Below are positions 1 to 11,859 of a stretch of 64,000 bases of DNA, piece after piece. The notes under the pieces are model-generated. The model saw nothing but the letters and a program-made list of their open reading frames with translations. It had not been told where the DNA came from and made no database searches. The DNA comes from Silene latifolia (taxonomy: Eukaryota > Streptophyta > Magnoliopsida > Caryophyllales > Caryophyllaceae), in the NCBI RefSeq assembly GCF_048544455.1, contig NC_133536.1, positions 201,689,325 through 201,753,324 of the forward strand, given 5' to 3'. Made by a program: the position numbers and the translations under genes. Positions within the stretch are counted from its first letter, which is position 1; each line of letters starts with the position of its first letter.

Positions 1-572
1 TCAAGACAACACTCCAACAAGCTGTACCTTCAGTTCAAGTTTCACCCTTACTCTTTTTGTGAACTTTCGCGACTTTGGTTAGATTAATACATGCAACTAT
101 GCAGGAAAATTGAACTGCATGACTGCATCAGTCCAGGCAACAACCATGTTTCTTTGCTAAGATTATATATGTAAGCAAAAAGCGAAAGCCGAAAAACCAC
201 CCAAATTCAACTTGGGAAAACAACACGATATCATACCAAAGTTACTGTGTCTAACAAATCAGTAATATAGATTAGCATTGACATATCGGTTTGATTGTTT
301 GAACAAGCCCCGACATATATGCTCTCTTTTCTCAGCAGTTCTTTGCATTACATGAGCACTTACAAAGATTTAATCAAATTTGAATCAGCATAATTTCTTC
401 ACAACTATATTCGTTTATAAGAAACCTCTCCAGGCCGCCAATTCATCTTCTCGCTTTTCAAATAAACACAAAAAATTCAGCTCCCAGGGACGCTTTCACC
501 CACGAGCCAACTTCAGATTAACTTAATATCCAAATCCCATGAAAAATCCATTTTCACCTAAGAAAGATTGGG
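1..572. other. Intergenic, downstream of the TBL gene
   Basis: No gene, repeat family or RNA was recognised here. The stretch lies 3' of the minus-strand TBL gene and probably includes its 3' UTR and terminator, but no single polyadenylation signal stands out. Confidence 0.4.
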
Positions 573-3500
573 TTAAGGATAAAAAAGTTTAGCGAAAAGA
601 AGCTCATTCCAGGTATCTTGAAGGCCTGGCAAACACCAATGTACACAATCAGCATAACTCTTGGGGTCTGCGGCCTGCTGTGGGGTCAAGGGATTCCATT
701 GTTTCTTGTAAATTTGTGTGTGCGCATCTTTCCGGTAACCTGATAATTGAGTGATGTTCAGAAATGATATAGGCACCTTGGTCTTACTGAACTCTTCACC
801 TATAACTTTCATGATGGTTTTGCGCGAATCTGAACCCCAGTATTCTGGATCTTCTATCATTGCTGTTTCATTATAACAGTTGTTACCAGGTTCACCACCC
901 CAATCTTCACTTCTGTCAAAATATCGCAAAATTTGTTTCATTAAGTCCTACTGACGGGACTAGAACTAGACGAAATTCCTGCAAACAGTAAACACAGTTT
1001 TGTTTTTTATTGCAAGTGAACTTACTTTCCATGAGTAGGTGACATGCCAGTGAAGAACACCCTAGTCTTCTTAAGGTCCATGTTTCTCTGAACCCAATGC
1101 AACATGCTCTTCATTGCCATCCTATAAGCGTCCTCAGTCGAGAGCTCTTCGATTTCCTTCTCCTCATCCTGGAATGACCCTTTCCTGAAAACATGTAAGC
1201 ATTCAATCATCATAATAACAATCATACTCGACCCACCCCATCAGACCTACCTCACTCGGCCTGTCCCACTAGACCCGAAATTCTGAAAAATTATGAAACA
1301 CAATAATTGAAAAAGAATCAAGAGCATTACAATATCTTCATCTTAAGGCCAGTCATCCACCAAAGGTAGGTGTTGAATACCATAATATCAGCACCTTTCC
1401 AGAAATCGCCGTGCTTTTTAATAGATCCTTTGCGAACAATTCTGTCGGCTATTCTGTGCACAACAGCATTGTCGGAGTTTGATTCAAGCAAGAAAGGCGC
1501 CCAATAGAACTCTATGCTTGCATTGTACTCCTGAAATCGCAACATCAGCCAGTCTCAGTATCGTACTGCGTTAGCTACCCATTCCATTATCTAGGACATG
1601 ACGTCTCACGACAACCTTATCATTATTATGCATGAGACGGTTTCATATGAGAATTTGGGTTACATCAGGTCACAACTTAGAACTTTTTTATCAGAATGAA
1701 GATGAAATGTTGACCATGTAATTAATTAACCTTTAATCTGAACACTGTCAAAGAATCATAGGAGTCCTCCATCAATTTTTCATCTTCAGGTACCAATCTA
1801 TGAAGAAGGCAAACCATGGAAACGAACTGACCCCGGTTTAAGGAATCGCCAACAAAGAGCATTCTTTTCCCTCTCAGAGCCTCCAACATCAATGTTGCAT
1901 TGAACCTACATTTTTATACTTTGTTTCATATTAACACACATAAGCCAAAAGGTATAATAGCAATGCACAATGGATTACTATTAATTAAGTTCTAGGGTGC
2001 CAAAATATGTTCCACAATTCCACAATTTTGCATAAGGGCCTATTTAATTTATTTATCGATTCCGAACCGTTTTAAGGGAGATCAGTTGTTTATAACCTTT
2101 TGTCACCTAGATCGGGCTATCTTTTTTTTTTTTAAATAAATAAAACAGAGTATATTGTTATGTGGTTGAGGTCAAACCGTTGAAATTATTCATTAAAAAT
2201 GGATCCAGACTTCCAATGTGGTCACGTATTAAGTGTTAGTTTACCTAAAGTCGATTCTTTTACTAATGACGTGATTGTCACTTAAATTTACAACCGATTT
2301 TAAAAAAATAATTCACACCTATATCGTTCTTTACTAAAAGAAAATCGTCATAACATAAAATGCTACGGAGTAATAAACAAGTGAGCTATCTACTTACCTA
2401 GGTAGATCACAATCGTTAGGTTGCCAACGCCAAAATTGATAATCTCGATCAGGACGACCGTGTTCTTGACAAGTTAGTTGAGGTTGAATATAAGGACATT
2501 CCCATTCTTCATACATGGGTTTACTCTCCTTGTCCCATACCCACTTCCCGTCAAATATGTTACACCCTTCCTCGGTCTTCCCTACCGCGAATGGTAGCGA
2601 TTTTTTCTTCTTTCCGCCTCTTGATCCGCCATCTTTTTTATTCTTCTTTGATTCGGCTAAAACAAAACACGGCAATTCAAATTCATTATCGAACCACTTA
2701 CCTACCTACTAAAGGTGGATAACTAGCTAGCATAATAAATCTATTGATGATTGAGTTCATTTTGTCCACCATATATATGACAATTTAAACAACTTGTCAC
2801 TGCATAACTAACACTTATCCACATTCTTATATTTTTGAGGGCCCTGTGCGGGTGCACAGGTTGCACGTCCACGGGGCCGGCCCTGACCATATCATTAGTT
2901 ATTCAGTTGTTCATTAAGTTAAAATCTACAAAAATCAAGTCTATGCCAAAAAAAGGATGAATCCGTCTCACTAGTCCAAAATAATGTCAACTTATAACCA
3001 ATTGGCTAAGTATTCGCTCTCTTACCCAAATTAAAATATTTCTCACAGAAGAATAAAAACGTAAAGAATTGAAACACATAATTAACCAATTTTGGCGACC
3101 CAATTTAGAAACGGGAATACTAGTATTCAGTGGTGGAGCTAGGGAGCTAGCAGGGGCAGTCCCCCCGACAGTTGAATTTTTCAAAAATTTTAGTTAAATT
3201 TTTCAAAAACAATTCAAGTGTGCCTTATAATATTATTCATCCGCCCCCTAAGCTTGAAACCTGGCTCCGCCACGGCTAGTATTGCTTATTTTATTCATGG
3301 AATTAAATGGTTCACCTCAAAAGACACATTAACATCGTAAGACGTAAACTGCACATGATTAATATTAATATGAATGCAGGAGAGGTAATAGTTTAAGACT
3401 AACCGAAGTTATTAGTAACGGAATTACGGGTAAGACGAGAGTCACCAACAACGTGATCAAGGCGTTGATCAAAACGTGAAGAAAAAGTGCAAGATAAATC

Positions 3501-3626
3501 CTGACCATACAAAATTGCAACAAATATGACGAAAGCAAGAAGGGTAAAGACGAACGGTGAAAATAGTCGATTTTTTCGGACCGTCGAATTAATCGGTGGT
3601 GATGATGGTCTATTAGTCACCTTCAT
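573..3626 (-). CDS. TBL: TRICHOME BIREFRINGENCE-LIKE protein (wall polysaccharide O-acetyltransferase)
   Basis: Six exons on the minus strand: 3626-3404, 2656-2398, 1905-1731, 1530-1331, 1184-1026 and 912-573. All junctions are GT..AG and the CDS is 1356 nt (451 aa), a normal TBL length. Residues about 20-45 form one hydrophobic segment after a basic N-terminus, fitting a type II Golgi anchor; a Lys-rich stem follows. The TBL domain starts near [10 protein letters not shown]. The PMR5/DUF231 region has the catalytic GDS motif ([11 protein letters not shown], exon 3) and the DxxH motif ([11 protein letters not shown], last exon). The family transfers acetyl groups to wall polysaccharides, many members acting on xylan in the Golgi. 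The exon 4-6 sequence ([30 protein letters not shown]) resembles my memory of the TBL29-35 xylan clade; I cannot assign the paralogue. Intron 1 carries a hAT MITE. I see no damage, so I read it as functional. Confidence 0.92.
3128..3275. mobile_element. hAT-type MITE in TBL intron 1
   Basis: A 148-bp element with terminal inverted repeats (CAGTGGTGGAGCTAGGG left, CCTGGCTCCGCCAC near the right end). It is flanked by a perfect 8-bp duplication CTAGTATT (3120-3127 and 3276-3283), the hAT target-site length. A second copy lies at 35705-35846. Confidence 0.8.
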
Positions 3627-3646
3627 CGCCTTGCTTTTCTGTTTTT

Positions 3647-3801
3647 ATTTTTTTTTTTTTAAAAAAAAAAAAATGTTCGTTGGGCGGGCGTTTTTTCGGG
3701 ATTTGGGTAGGGAGTTGGGCGCAGAGGTGAAGTTGGTTGGGGAATGGTGAGGAAAAGAGTATGAAATTTTGAGTGTGAAGGAAATGAAATCGTTTTTTAT
3801 A
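3647..3801 (-). promoter_or_regulatory. TBL 5' UTR and probable core promoter
   Basis: On the minus strand a TATAAAAAA-like box sits at about 3793-3801, some 165 nt upstream of the ATG at 3626. Between them is a perfect T13/A13 tract (about 3648-3673) in the presumed 5' leader. Assignment rests on position and motif only. Confidence 0.4.
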
Positions 3802-4043
3802 CTTAAATTAGGTGAATCACAAATTATCGGTTACGGATTACGAGCTTTGTTTATTTGTTAATTTTTGTGAACAAATTGGTGTGTTCTTTGTTGGAAACTT
3901 GAAATTTATCGTGAAGGGTAGATTTTGTGTTTAGCGGTTTTCGTTTTTCTGACGTGTACCCCGTATTAATAAACTGGATATAAAAAGATTTTTAATATAT
4001 TCTCATAAAACATTCAAATATAAACTCAATTTTACCATACTTA

Positions 4044-4337
4044 GGGGTTGTTTGGTTGCCACCTAGAAAATATAGGCATTGAAAAATCCCATGATTTTGA
4101 AAAACATGGGTTGTTTGGTTACCATAAATTTTGGAAAATGTAGGAATTAAAACTTCTCAGGAACTTCCAATGCCTACATGATGTGCTAAGTTGCTTACCT
4201 ACTCCCCCTTGGTCATTGGAAGTTTCTGTGGAATTTAATTCCTACATGAGCAACCAAACACTTTTCCGAAATTCACCCAAATTAATGAATTGTAGATTCC
4301 TAGGAAAATTAAGTTCCTTAATCAACCAAACAACTCC
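4044..4337. mobile_element. Tourist-type (PIF/Harbinger) MITE
   Basis: A 294-bp element starting GGGGTTGTTTGGTTG and ending CAACCAAACAACTCC, flanked on both sides by TTA (4041-4043, 4338-4340). The TIR type and 3-bp TWA target duplication are diagnostic of Tourist MITEs. It lies about 240 bp upstream of the inferred TBL TATA box. Confidence 0.85.
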
Positions 4338-4381
4338 TTAATGGGAATATAGTTTGAATCTCTACATAAGGGCACGTTAGG

Positions 4382-5055
4382 GCATCCACAATAGATGAAC
4401 CTCTAAAGAGGTTTGTCACATGACACATCATCAATTTAACAAACCTCTTCAATAACAAACCCATATACAACAATAGACAAATCTTTTCAAGGTTCATATC
4501 ATAGGACCCACATAAAATTACCCATTTTCCCCCTCATACATATGTTATTGGAGAATAAAAATATACTAACTTTTAGGGGACCACTTGCCATGTCAATCAA
4601 CAAACCCGTATACAAATGTGTAACCATTCCTATGGATGAACCTCAAACCCCATCTCCAACAATAGAGAGGTGGTAAAAAATGGATTTTTTAAGAAAATGG
4701 GGTAAAAGCAGGAGTAAAGAGGGAAGAAAATAGGAGGGGTATGTAATTGCAATGAGGATCTTCTGTCCTATTTTTATGTCTCATCTCATGTCTCATGCTC
4801 TCTCCGTTTGACACATAGACATAAAAATCACATATATGGTATATTTATTATTTCCTATGTTGATGTGTCAAGCAAAGAGTAGCATGGGACAAGAGATGGG
4901 ACATCATATGGGACAGAGGATCCTCACTGATGTAATTGTGGGTTTAATTGTGAGTTGGTAGGTGAGGTATGTAACGGCATTTTGTGTAAATATCAAATGG
5001 GTATATGGATAACTTGTAATGTTGTGGGACAAATAAAGAATGTTACCATTGGTGT
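4382..5055. mobile_element. MITE-like repeat with a second MITE nested inside
   Basis: The stretch opens with GGGCATCCACAATAGATG and closes with an approximate inverse near 5040-5063, so it resembles a degenerate TIR element. A second element, 4753-4926, has clear inverted ends (TGAGGATCTTCTGTCC and GGGACAGAGGATCCTCA). Relatives of the nested element occur near 56186-56346, and single ends near 14470 and 49325. The outer boundaries are uncertain. Confidence 0.45.
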
Positions 5056-5063
5056 GGTATGCC

Positions 5064-5539
5064 TAGGGGTGGCAAAACCGGATATCCAAAACCGTATCGG
5101 ATATCCGGTTTTTTAAATCTCCTTTTTTAGTATCCTTATCCGATACGGTTTTTCCGTATATCCGGTATCCGGTTTTCAGCCTCACTTATGTAATTTAATA
5201 TATTTTTCTCCTTTTCTATGTGTGATTATTGGTTTCTTTAGTAACTTAAAAGTGTTTTAAAAAGTTATAAGAGTAAATAACTTATAAAGTTTAATACTAA
5301 TAAGGTTTAATCACCAACATATTGGATATTTTGTGATTTATGTATATATTTTAGTATTTTACTCTGGAAAAAAGGTAACCGTATCGGATACCGTATATCC
5401 GGTTTCATATTTTGTCGATCCTTATCCGATACGGTTTTTAAAAAAGCGTATCGGATATCCGAAAATCCATATAATTAAATTCGTATAGCATATCGGATAC
5501 GTATAATAAAACCGTATTGTATAATTTTGCTCAACCCTA
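5064..5539. mobile_element. hAT-type MITE rich in GGATATCC motifs
   Basis: Starts TAGGGGTGGCAA and ends TTGCTCAACCCTA, an imperfect TIR. It is flanked by similar 8-mers (GGTATGCC and GGTACGGC, six of eight identical). The interior repeats CGGATATCCGGTT-type motifs at both ends. The same architecture recurs at 57985-58529, where the duplication is perfect. Confidence 0.65.
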
Positions 5540-5855
5540 GGTACGGCCGTATTAGGTACGTGTTACCTTTGGTCTGATACGAAGGCCGAAGGGAGTATTC
5601 GAAAAGTTTCTTCTTTTAGGATGATAGTATAGTAATCAGTGACGGACGCAGAAATTTGTTGTCATGGCCACAAATTGTTTTCACTACTAAAATGTTCTAT
5701 AAAGTACCAAGATTAGAAAAGTAATTCTCGCAAAGGTGTATTTTATTGTTTAAGTTTTTTATTATGATGCCTTAAATTTTAATAAACGTATTAATTGATG
5801 ATACCATTTCGTATATGATACTCCGTATAAGGTTTTGTATTGATTAATAAATATT

Positions 5856-6791
5856 CGGGAAAGTGGTAACTAGACCCCTTTACTTTAATGAATTGTGAAA
5901 TATAACCTCTTAACTTTTAATTGGAGTAATTGACCTTTTACCTTTACAAAATGTGAAATTAAACCCTTAAGTAATTTTCCGACCAATTTTATATGCAGAA
6001 ATTCAATTGATCTACCCACTGTTTGTTGACTTTTCAATTAATTTATTCAATTCCATCTTGCAAATTAATCAATCAACGTGAGAATAGTGTAGATTATTCC
6101 ATTAAGAATTAATGATTATAGAATTTGGCTAAGACGTGGTGTTCCCTTAGAGGAAATTTAATGGTAATAATAATAATGATAGACGAGCAACGAGCAAGCA
6201 TCCCACTCAACTTCTTGCTTCTTTCTTTGTCTCTTCAAGCCATGTGAGTTGATCTTTTTTTTTTTTTTTTTTTTTTTTTGGACAACGGAAGGAGAATAGC
6301 TTACAATGTTCTACCAGCAACTATGTAAGCTACTCGACTAGGTAGCACCAGAAGATCAACTGCTAAATCTAGCACTACTAAGCCATATATACGACATACA
6401 TAGACATTATTTAAAATTAAAGCTACAACATAAAGATAAACTCGATCATGTTGAGCCACAACAAGCCGTCAATAACATTATTTGAGAAAATAAACATGGT
6501 AGATGTACAATTCATCGATATTTTTATTTTCTTTGTATAAGTCGAAAAATTTGTAGTTGCATATCTCTATAGCTATATCATATGCTTTTTAATTTTTTAA
6601 GAGGAAAAGGTCATATGTGAAGGAGATATTGAGGAGAAAATGAAATTCCGGTGAGATATTGGCCATAAATTAGAAAGGGGTTTAATTTCACATTTTGGAA
6701 AAGGCAAGGGGGTCAATTACTCCAATTTAAAGTTAAGGGGTTCGATTTCACAATTCATTAAAGTAAAGGGGGTCTAATTACCACTTCCCCG
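5856..6791. mobile_element. Mutator-type long-TIR element
   Basis: About 100-150 bp at each end are inverted repeats (CGGGAAAGTGGTAACTAGAC left; right-end complement CGGGGAAGTGGTAATTAGAC). The element is flanked by AATAAATATT on both sides (5846-5855, 6792-6801), the 9-10 bp length of Mutator-like elements. Each TIR holds about three degenerate copies of a 'GTGAAAT.AACCC' module. No transposase is present. A poly(T) tract at 6255-6279, followed by unrelated sequence to about 6370, may be a nested minus-strand SINE or LINE end. Confidence 0.75.
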
Positions 6792-6801
6792 AATAAATAT
6801 T

Positions 6802-8029
6802 AGTAGTTCAATGGTTGAAAACTTCAAATGTTTACATGTTAACTTGAGGTTTAAGTCTCAAACCATGCTAGCTACGGAGTACAATTTTTACTATATAGTA
6901 AATGTAAATGATATTGGTTGTAACTATTTCTGACTAACGGAGAGGAGCAACCGAGCAATGATTGGTCGGGGTGGGTATGTGGGGTGATCGGTGGCATTGG
7001 CGGAGTCAGAATTTACAGTTAAGAGGTGAAAAATCTCAGCCGAAATGAACAAGTAATGACATAACGTAACCTTGGAAATTTTGGATGTGTTTTAACCAAA
7101 ACTTGCAAATTTTTTCTTTACCAGCACAGGCAGGCGCTGCTACTGACCCCCTATATCCGTTATTGGGTGGAGTTGGAAGGGAATAACTAGGGTGGTGGTA
7201 CCGCCAACTTGAATAGTTAGTTTTTTCCTTTTCTTTTTCTTCAATCTGATATTAGAAAGAGCGAAATGAAAAAAGTAAAGTGGTTGAATAAAAGTTGTAT
7301 TGCGAAAATTAATTAACCTAGCTAGAATAAAGTTATCTTATATCATCGATCGTAACATTATATACGTGAGATTTCATTATGTACTAAAATGAATTTTTTT
7401 TTCCTTTTTACTTTTTTTTTCTTTTTACTTAGCTTGAAGTGGAGTGATGAAGCTCATTATGAAGACATGACATGGTTTGCTTGCCTTCAAAGTGAAGAGA
7501 TGGGAAAATGAAGTGGGAACATCATTAGTCCTACATCCAGCCATTTCAAGGATAGCATAGCAACCAAATATAGGTGAGGGTGAATATTCTTGGGTGATAT
7601 TTCAACATCATTTTGTTTTGCTTTCTTTGTTTTCACTTCTCCTACATCATTCGTTGCCCCCTATTGGCATATACTCCTTCCGTTCCGATTATTTATTTAC
7701 CCTATTTCACTCTGGATATCTTAATCAATCGTTCATCTTTCTAAGCAAGACAGAGGGAGTACTTTTTGCTAAAACTAAAACATTTGATGTCATTATGTCA
7801 ATGTAGCCCCATGATAATGAATAAGCTAAGCCACGCATGATATGATCATATTTGATGCTTTTATACTGTTTGCTACTCGTATTTTGTTTCTTTATATATT
7901 TCCTCCGATTTATTGAGTATCTACGTCTATTATTGGTCGTTTGTTTGTTGTAGGTTCATTTAATTAAGTTACTAGCTTAATGAAATTAGTTGCTTAAACT
8001 AAGCAATTCTACATAGTTAACTTCAACGG
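6802..8029. other. Intergenic with a small Stowaway MITE
   Basis: No gene recognised. An 86-bp element at 7674-7759 (CTCCTTCCGTTCC to GACAGAGGGAG) is flanked by TA on both sides, typical of Stowaway MITEs. The rest is AT-rich and featureless to me. Confidence 0.5.
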
Positions 8030-8033
8030 TTTA

Positions 8034-8170
8034 GCAACTTCTATCGAAAAATTGAATAAGATTATTCAAATTTTAAATTTGGGAATTTTGAATGCAAAAA
8101 CTATTCTTAGGCCATGTTTTTCTTTTGGGTGCAAACCGTGGTGTTCACCGTTTATAACAATGAGTAGTCT
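8034..8170 (+). repeat. Dispersed repeat, copy 1 (flanks the RH18 pseudogene)
   Basis: About 135 bp containing CTATCGAAAAATTGAA, clearly homologous (about 80% by eye) and in the same orientation to 14333-14465. The two copies bracket the helicase pseudogene. Confidence 0.65.
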
Positions 8171-8337
8171 CGTTGTTGATGCTCTTACGATAGGTAAAGG
8201 GATAGTCAAGAAGTTTTCTCCGTCGTCATAAGCAAAGATCGATTCTCTTACTTCATAGGAAAGGGATGACATGATCAACCACTATACCAAACTCAGTTGG
8301 TTATAATTAGATAGAAAGTCACATAACGATTATTTTT

Positions 8338-8538
8338 ACAAACACAAGTCTCCGTTGTGGCAAATATATCCATAAAGCTTGCGACAAGTCAAGTACTACC
8401 CATGTGGTTAAATAAGACAAAACCGATTGTTACTCCCTAGACACTATGTTTTTGTCTTATCTACCCTATATGGATAGTATTTGACTCGTTGCAAGCTTGC
8501 AACGGATATATCTATTACAAATGAGACTTTGTGTTTAG
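8338..8538. mobile_element. Inverted-repeat MITE
   Basis: The two halves are imperfect inverted copies: AACACAAGTCTCCGTTGTGG and ATATATCCATAAAGCTTGC at left, their approximate complements at right. No target duplication was defined, so the superfamily is not assigned. Confidence 0.6.
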
Positions 8539-8682
8539 CAAAACTCTTACAAAGACGCTAAATTCATATGAGACATGTCGATTATTATAATCAAAATTAA
8601 CTAAAATAAAATAATTACTCATGAATCATGATGTAAGAAAATAATATATCTTCCCTAAAAAAAACTATATCACCTAATACGT

Positions 8683-9291
8683 AGAGTTGGCATTGGGTCG
8701 TGTTGGATCGGCCCGCGTGCCTTTCCCCAAAAATGGTCCGGCCCAGGCACGAATAGTCGTGTCGTGCCCACTCACCCAAAACCCTCCCGCGACTCACTCC
8801 TAGCACGCCCAATTTCGTGCTCGAGGCGTGCCTGGCCCATGGCTAATTGTGTCTGGCACGTGGACCAGCCCAGTAACCTTAGTATTTTTTTTCTAAATAC
8901 TTCTGATTTATATAAATAATGAATATTAATATTAATGATTTAAATATATATTTTATTAAATATTAATGTACTTGATGTCTTGATTAGTGATTACTTTATT
9001 TTTAATGTACTAGATTCAATTAAATAATTAAAAAACGATATTAAAAAAATGATTTAATTAAATAATTAAGAAACGACCCAAATCTCGGGCCGTGCCGGAC
9101 CCTCCGTGCTTGGGTCGTGCCGTGCCTGGGCACGAGAATTCCCAAAAAACGCAGCCGCGACCCACCTCCAACCCGTTCGTGCGGTGCCCGTGCCGTCAGT
9201 ATTGTTCATCCGTGTCGTGCCCGTACCGGACTCGTATCGTGCCCGTGCCGTCCGCCTTAGCTCGGACTCGTATCGTGCCCGTGCCGCCATA
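8683..9291. repeat. GC-rich CGTGCCGTGCC-type repeat, probable MITE
   Basis: Two GC-rich blocks (8690-8880 and 9070-9291) of reiterated GTGCC/GGCAC motifs flank an AT-rich centre, a layout like hAT MITEs that begin TAGGGGTGGCA. The ends are loosely inverted (GAGTTGGCATTGGG and the complement of GTGCCGCCATAGC). It abuts the 5' limit of homology of the RH18 copy (about 9298), so it may have displaced the original promoter. Reading frames on both strands here reflect GC content. Confidence 0.5.
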
Positions 9292-9800
9292 GCGTCACAA
9301 AAAGCCCTAAATCTAATTTTAAGCCTTCCCGAAACTTTTTCCCTATTAAAACCATCACAACTTCACAAGGTTTAACAATTTCCCTGAGCACATCACCAAT
9401 TCAGCAACCCTCGCAAAAGCAATGAAGTACACCATCGACGACAATAACAGAGCTCTAACCACCATCCCTTTCTCCAACCTCGAACCGGCGTTATCAGAAC
9501 CAGTTCTCGAAGCATTAGACCGTTGCGGTTTTCACTATTGCACGCCGGTTCAAGCCGCCACTATACCTCTGCTGCTCAACCACAAAGATGTCGCGGTCAA
9601 TGCCGCTACCGGTTCAGGCAAAACCCTAGCTTTCGTTGTTCCTCTTGTCGAAATTCTTCGACGCTTTTCTACTCCGCTTAAACCTCACAAGGTTTGCGCG
9701 CTCTATCTCCCTCTATTTGTTTACGGAGTACTTTGCTTTTTGTTGTATTCGGTGTCGAGGATTTGTAGTTAGGAGGCGAAACGTATTGTAGTAAATAGTA

Positions 9801-9991
9801 ATCTCTCGTTCTCGGTCATTTGTTTACCTATTCAAATTTAGAGTGTCTTGGTCAATTGTTTACCTTTCTATTCTGGGAATGCCTTTGATGGGCAATTTGA
9901 TCATCCGCTATCAATTTGGTCCACTTGGCATCCAATATAATTGGCCACTTCCTCAGTTCCCAAAGGTAAACAAATGACCGGACGGAGGGAG
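9801..9991. mobile_element. Stowaway-type MITE in pseudo-RH18 intron 1
   Basis: Inverted ends around GGTCATTTGTTTACC and GGTAAACAAATGACCGG, with CTC..GAG termini beside TA. A truncated relative lies at the ENGase splice donor (59243). Confidence 0.7.
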
Positions 9992-10158
9992 TAGTGTAAT
10001 AAAGTAAACTCGGATAAAAAAAATCAGCCCCTGTTCGGCGCAATTTGTATATATTTTGTTTACTGACGGTTGATATTATTAGCGATTTTATAATTGGAAT
10101 TGGAATTTTGAGGTGTACGCCTAAATTGTTATTCTACTTAGAGTTTGATTTGATGGTA

Positions 10159-10246
10159 CTCCCCCCATCCCGTTTATTTGTTTACTTATTTGTTCTTTAT
10201 TAGGGTATTGTAATCAAAGGTAAACAAATGATTGGGACAGAGGAAG
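10159..10246. mobile_element. Small Stowaway-type MITE in pseudo-RH18 intron 1
   Basis: An 88-bp element (CTCCCCCCATCCCGTTTATT to ATTGGGACAGAGGAAG) flanked by TA at 10157-10158 and 10247-10248. Confidence 0.65.
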
Positions 10247-11368
10247 TATTATTTTGGGAGAATATGAACAATTCTATTGTTCTTATTGGTCAAGGTATAC
10301 GATGATATATTAGACTTGGTATTTTTGAAAGTGTTAGTTTGTACTGATTTATGAAGGCCTAAGGTGTAGTCTTTTGAATCTATTAGAGGGGTATAATAGA
10401 GCTATAACTAAAGTCTAATTGAAGAAATTTAGGAAGGGGGAATTGCTTATTTACTCTTTGTTTGGATACGGAAAAAGGGTGAGAGAGTTCCCTAGGTCGA
10501 AAAGATTTGAATTGGCTTTATAGGAGAGAAAATGGATCCTTCCATTGAATCATCTTAAACTCACTTAACTCAACTTGCTAACCAAACTGGAGATTTTTTG
10601 CCCCTCTCATTCCCTCCCAAACCCATCTATGATCTGTCTATTCAAGTAAAGGGTTAAATTGCCGTATCAATAATTATTGTTATTCTAGGAAAAGGTGAAG
10701 TATTTGTAGAAGGTAGGAATTCATCCAGATTTTGTCCTCGAACAATTAGAGCTGTTGCGGCAGTTCGACTAATGTTATTCTTTACCACTTTTAAAACATC
10801 GAGTGGGCCATTCTCAAATTGATCAACATTTGGTGATACTAATTTCTGAATAGTCTCTCTTCTAAATTTCTAAACTTAAAAAAAATACAACGGTCTAGAC
10901 TCCAGAGTGAGTTTATGGCGGAAGTTGACCCTAAGTATCAGCTGTAGCCCATGTAGAGCTTCATCAGGGTATGCTCATTCATGTGTTTATCTTGGACCAT
11001 TTGGCAGGTGCTAGCGGTAATTATCTCACCCACCAGAGAGTTGTCATCACAAATACTGTATATAATCTAGCGCTGCCTTTTATTTCAACCTTGCCAAATG
11101 TGAAGACTATGCTTCTTGTTGGAGGAGCTGAAGTTAAAGAAGATGTCAAGAAAATAGAGGTGAATGGGGCAAATGTGTTGATTGGGACACCAGGAAGGTT
11201 GTTTGACATCATGGATCAAATGGAGGAGTTGGACTTCCGTGACCTTGAGGTATCCATGTTCTAATCAAACTTTTTTGGGAGTCGTGACTTTCAAAGTTAT
11301 TCACAGATTCACTGTTACTTGTCTCCTTTTCATATTTCAAAGTTCGTAGGTTTTTAGCTCATTATGAG

Positions 11369-11859
11369 GAATTTTTTGGCAAATTGGTGTTTATTAGCAA
11401 AATAATTAGGGAGTTTGGGTTGGTTTGAAACTATTTAGACTTATGGTGTCTACGTCATCAGTTTCATTTTTTTTCCAATTTTTAGGCAAAGCCGCTAAGT
11501 TTCTTAGCGGCTTTGTCTCTTTGTCATTTTTTTGATAATAAATGTCATAAGCTTATGAAAAATAGAGAAATAAGGAAGCCGCTAACTTTCTTAGCGGCTT
11601 TGGTGGTTATTCATTTCTAGAATAGGCTGTCATCAGTGTTAGAAGGTGACGGTTTTTGAAAAAAAAAAAATGAATAGTAAAGCCGCTTTACTATTCACTT
11701 TTTTTTTTTTCAAAAAAAAAAAAAAAAAATTAAAAAAAACCATAAAGACTGGAAAAAAAATAAAAACTGATGACGTGGACACCATAAATCTAAATAGTTT
11801 CAAACCAACCCCAATTCCCTAATTATTTTGCTAATAAACACCAATTTGCCAAAAAATTC
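11369..11859. mobile_element. Mutator-type MITE in pseudo-RH18 intron 2
   Basis: A 491-bp element with long inverted repeats (GAATTTTTTGGCAAATTGG left, complement at right) and a perfect 9-bp duplication CATTATGAG (11360-11368, 11860-11868). The centre holds shorter palindromes around GCCGCTAAGTTTCTTAGCGG. The matching intron of the intact copy lacks it, so insertion followed the duplication. Confidence 0.85.

Noticed and set aside
9066-9375. Overlapping open frames on both strands
   Set aside because: They lie in a GC-rich GTGCC repeat where stops are rare by composition; no protein homology recognised.
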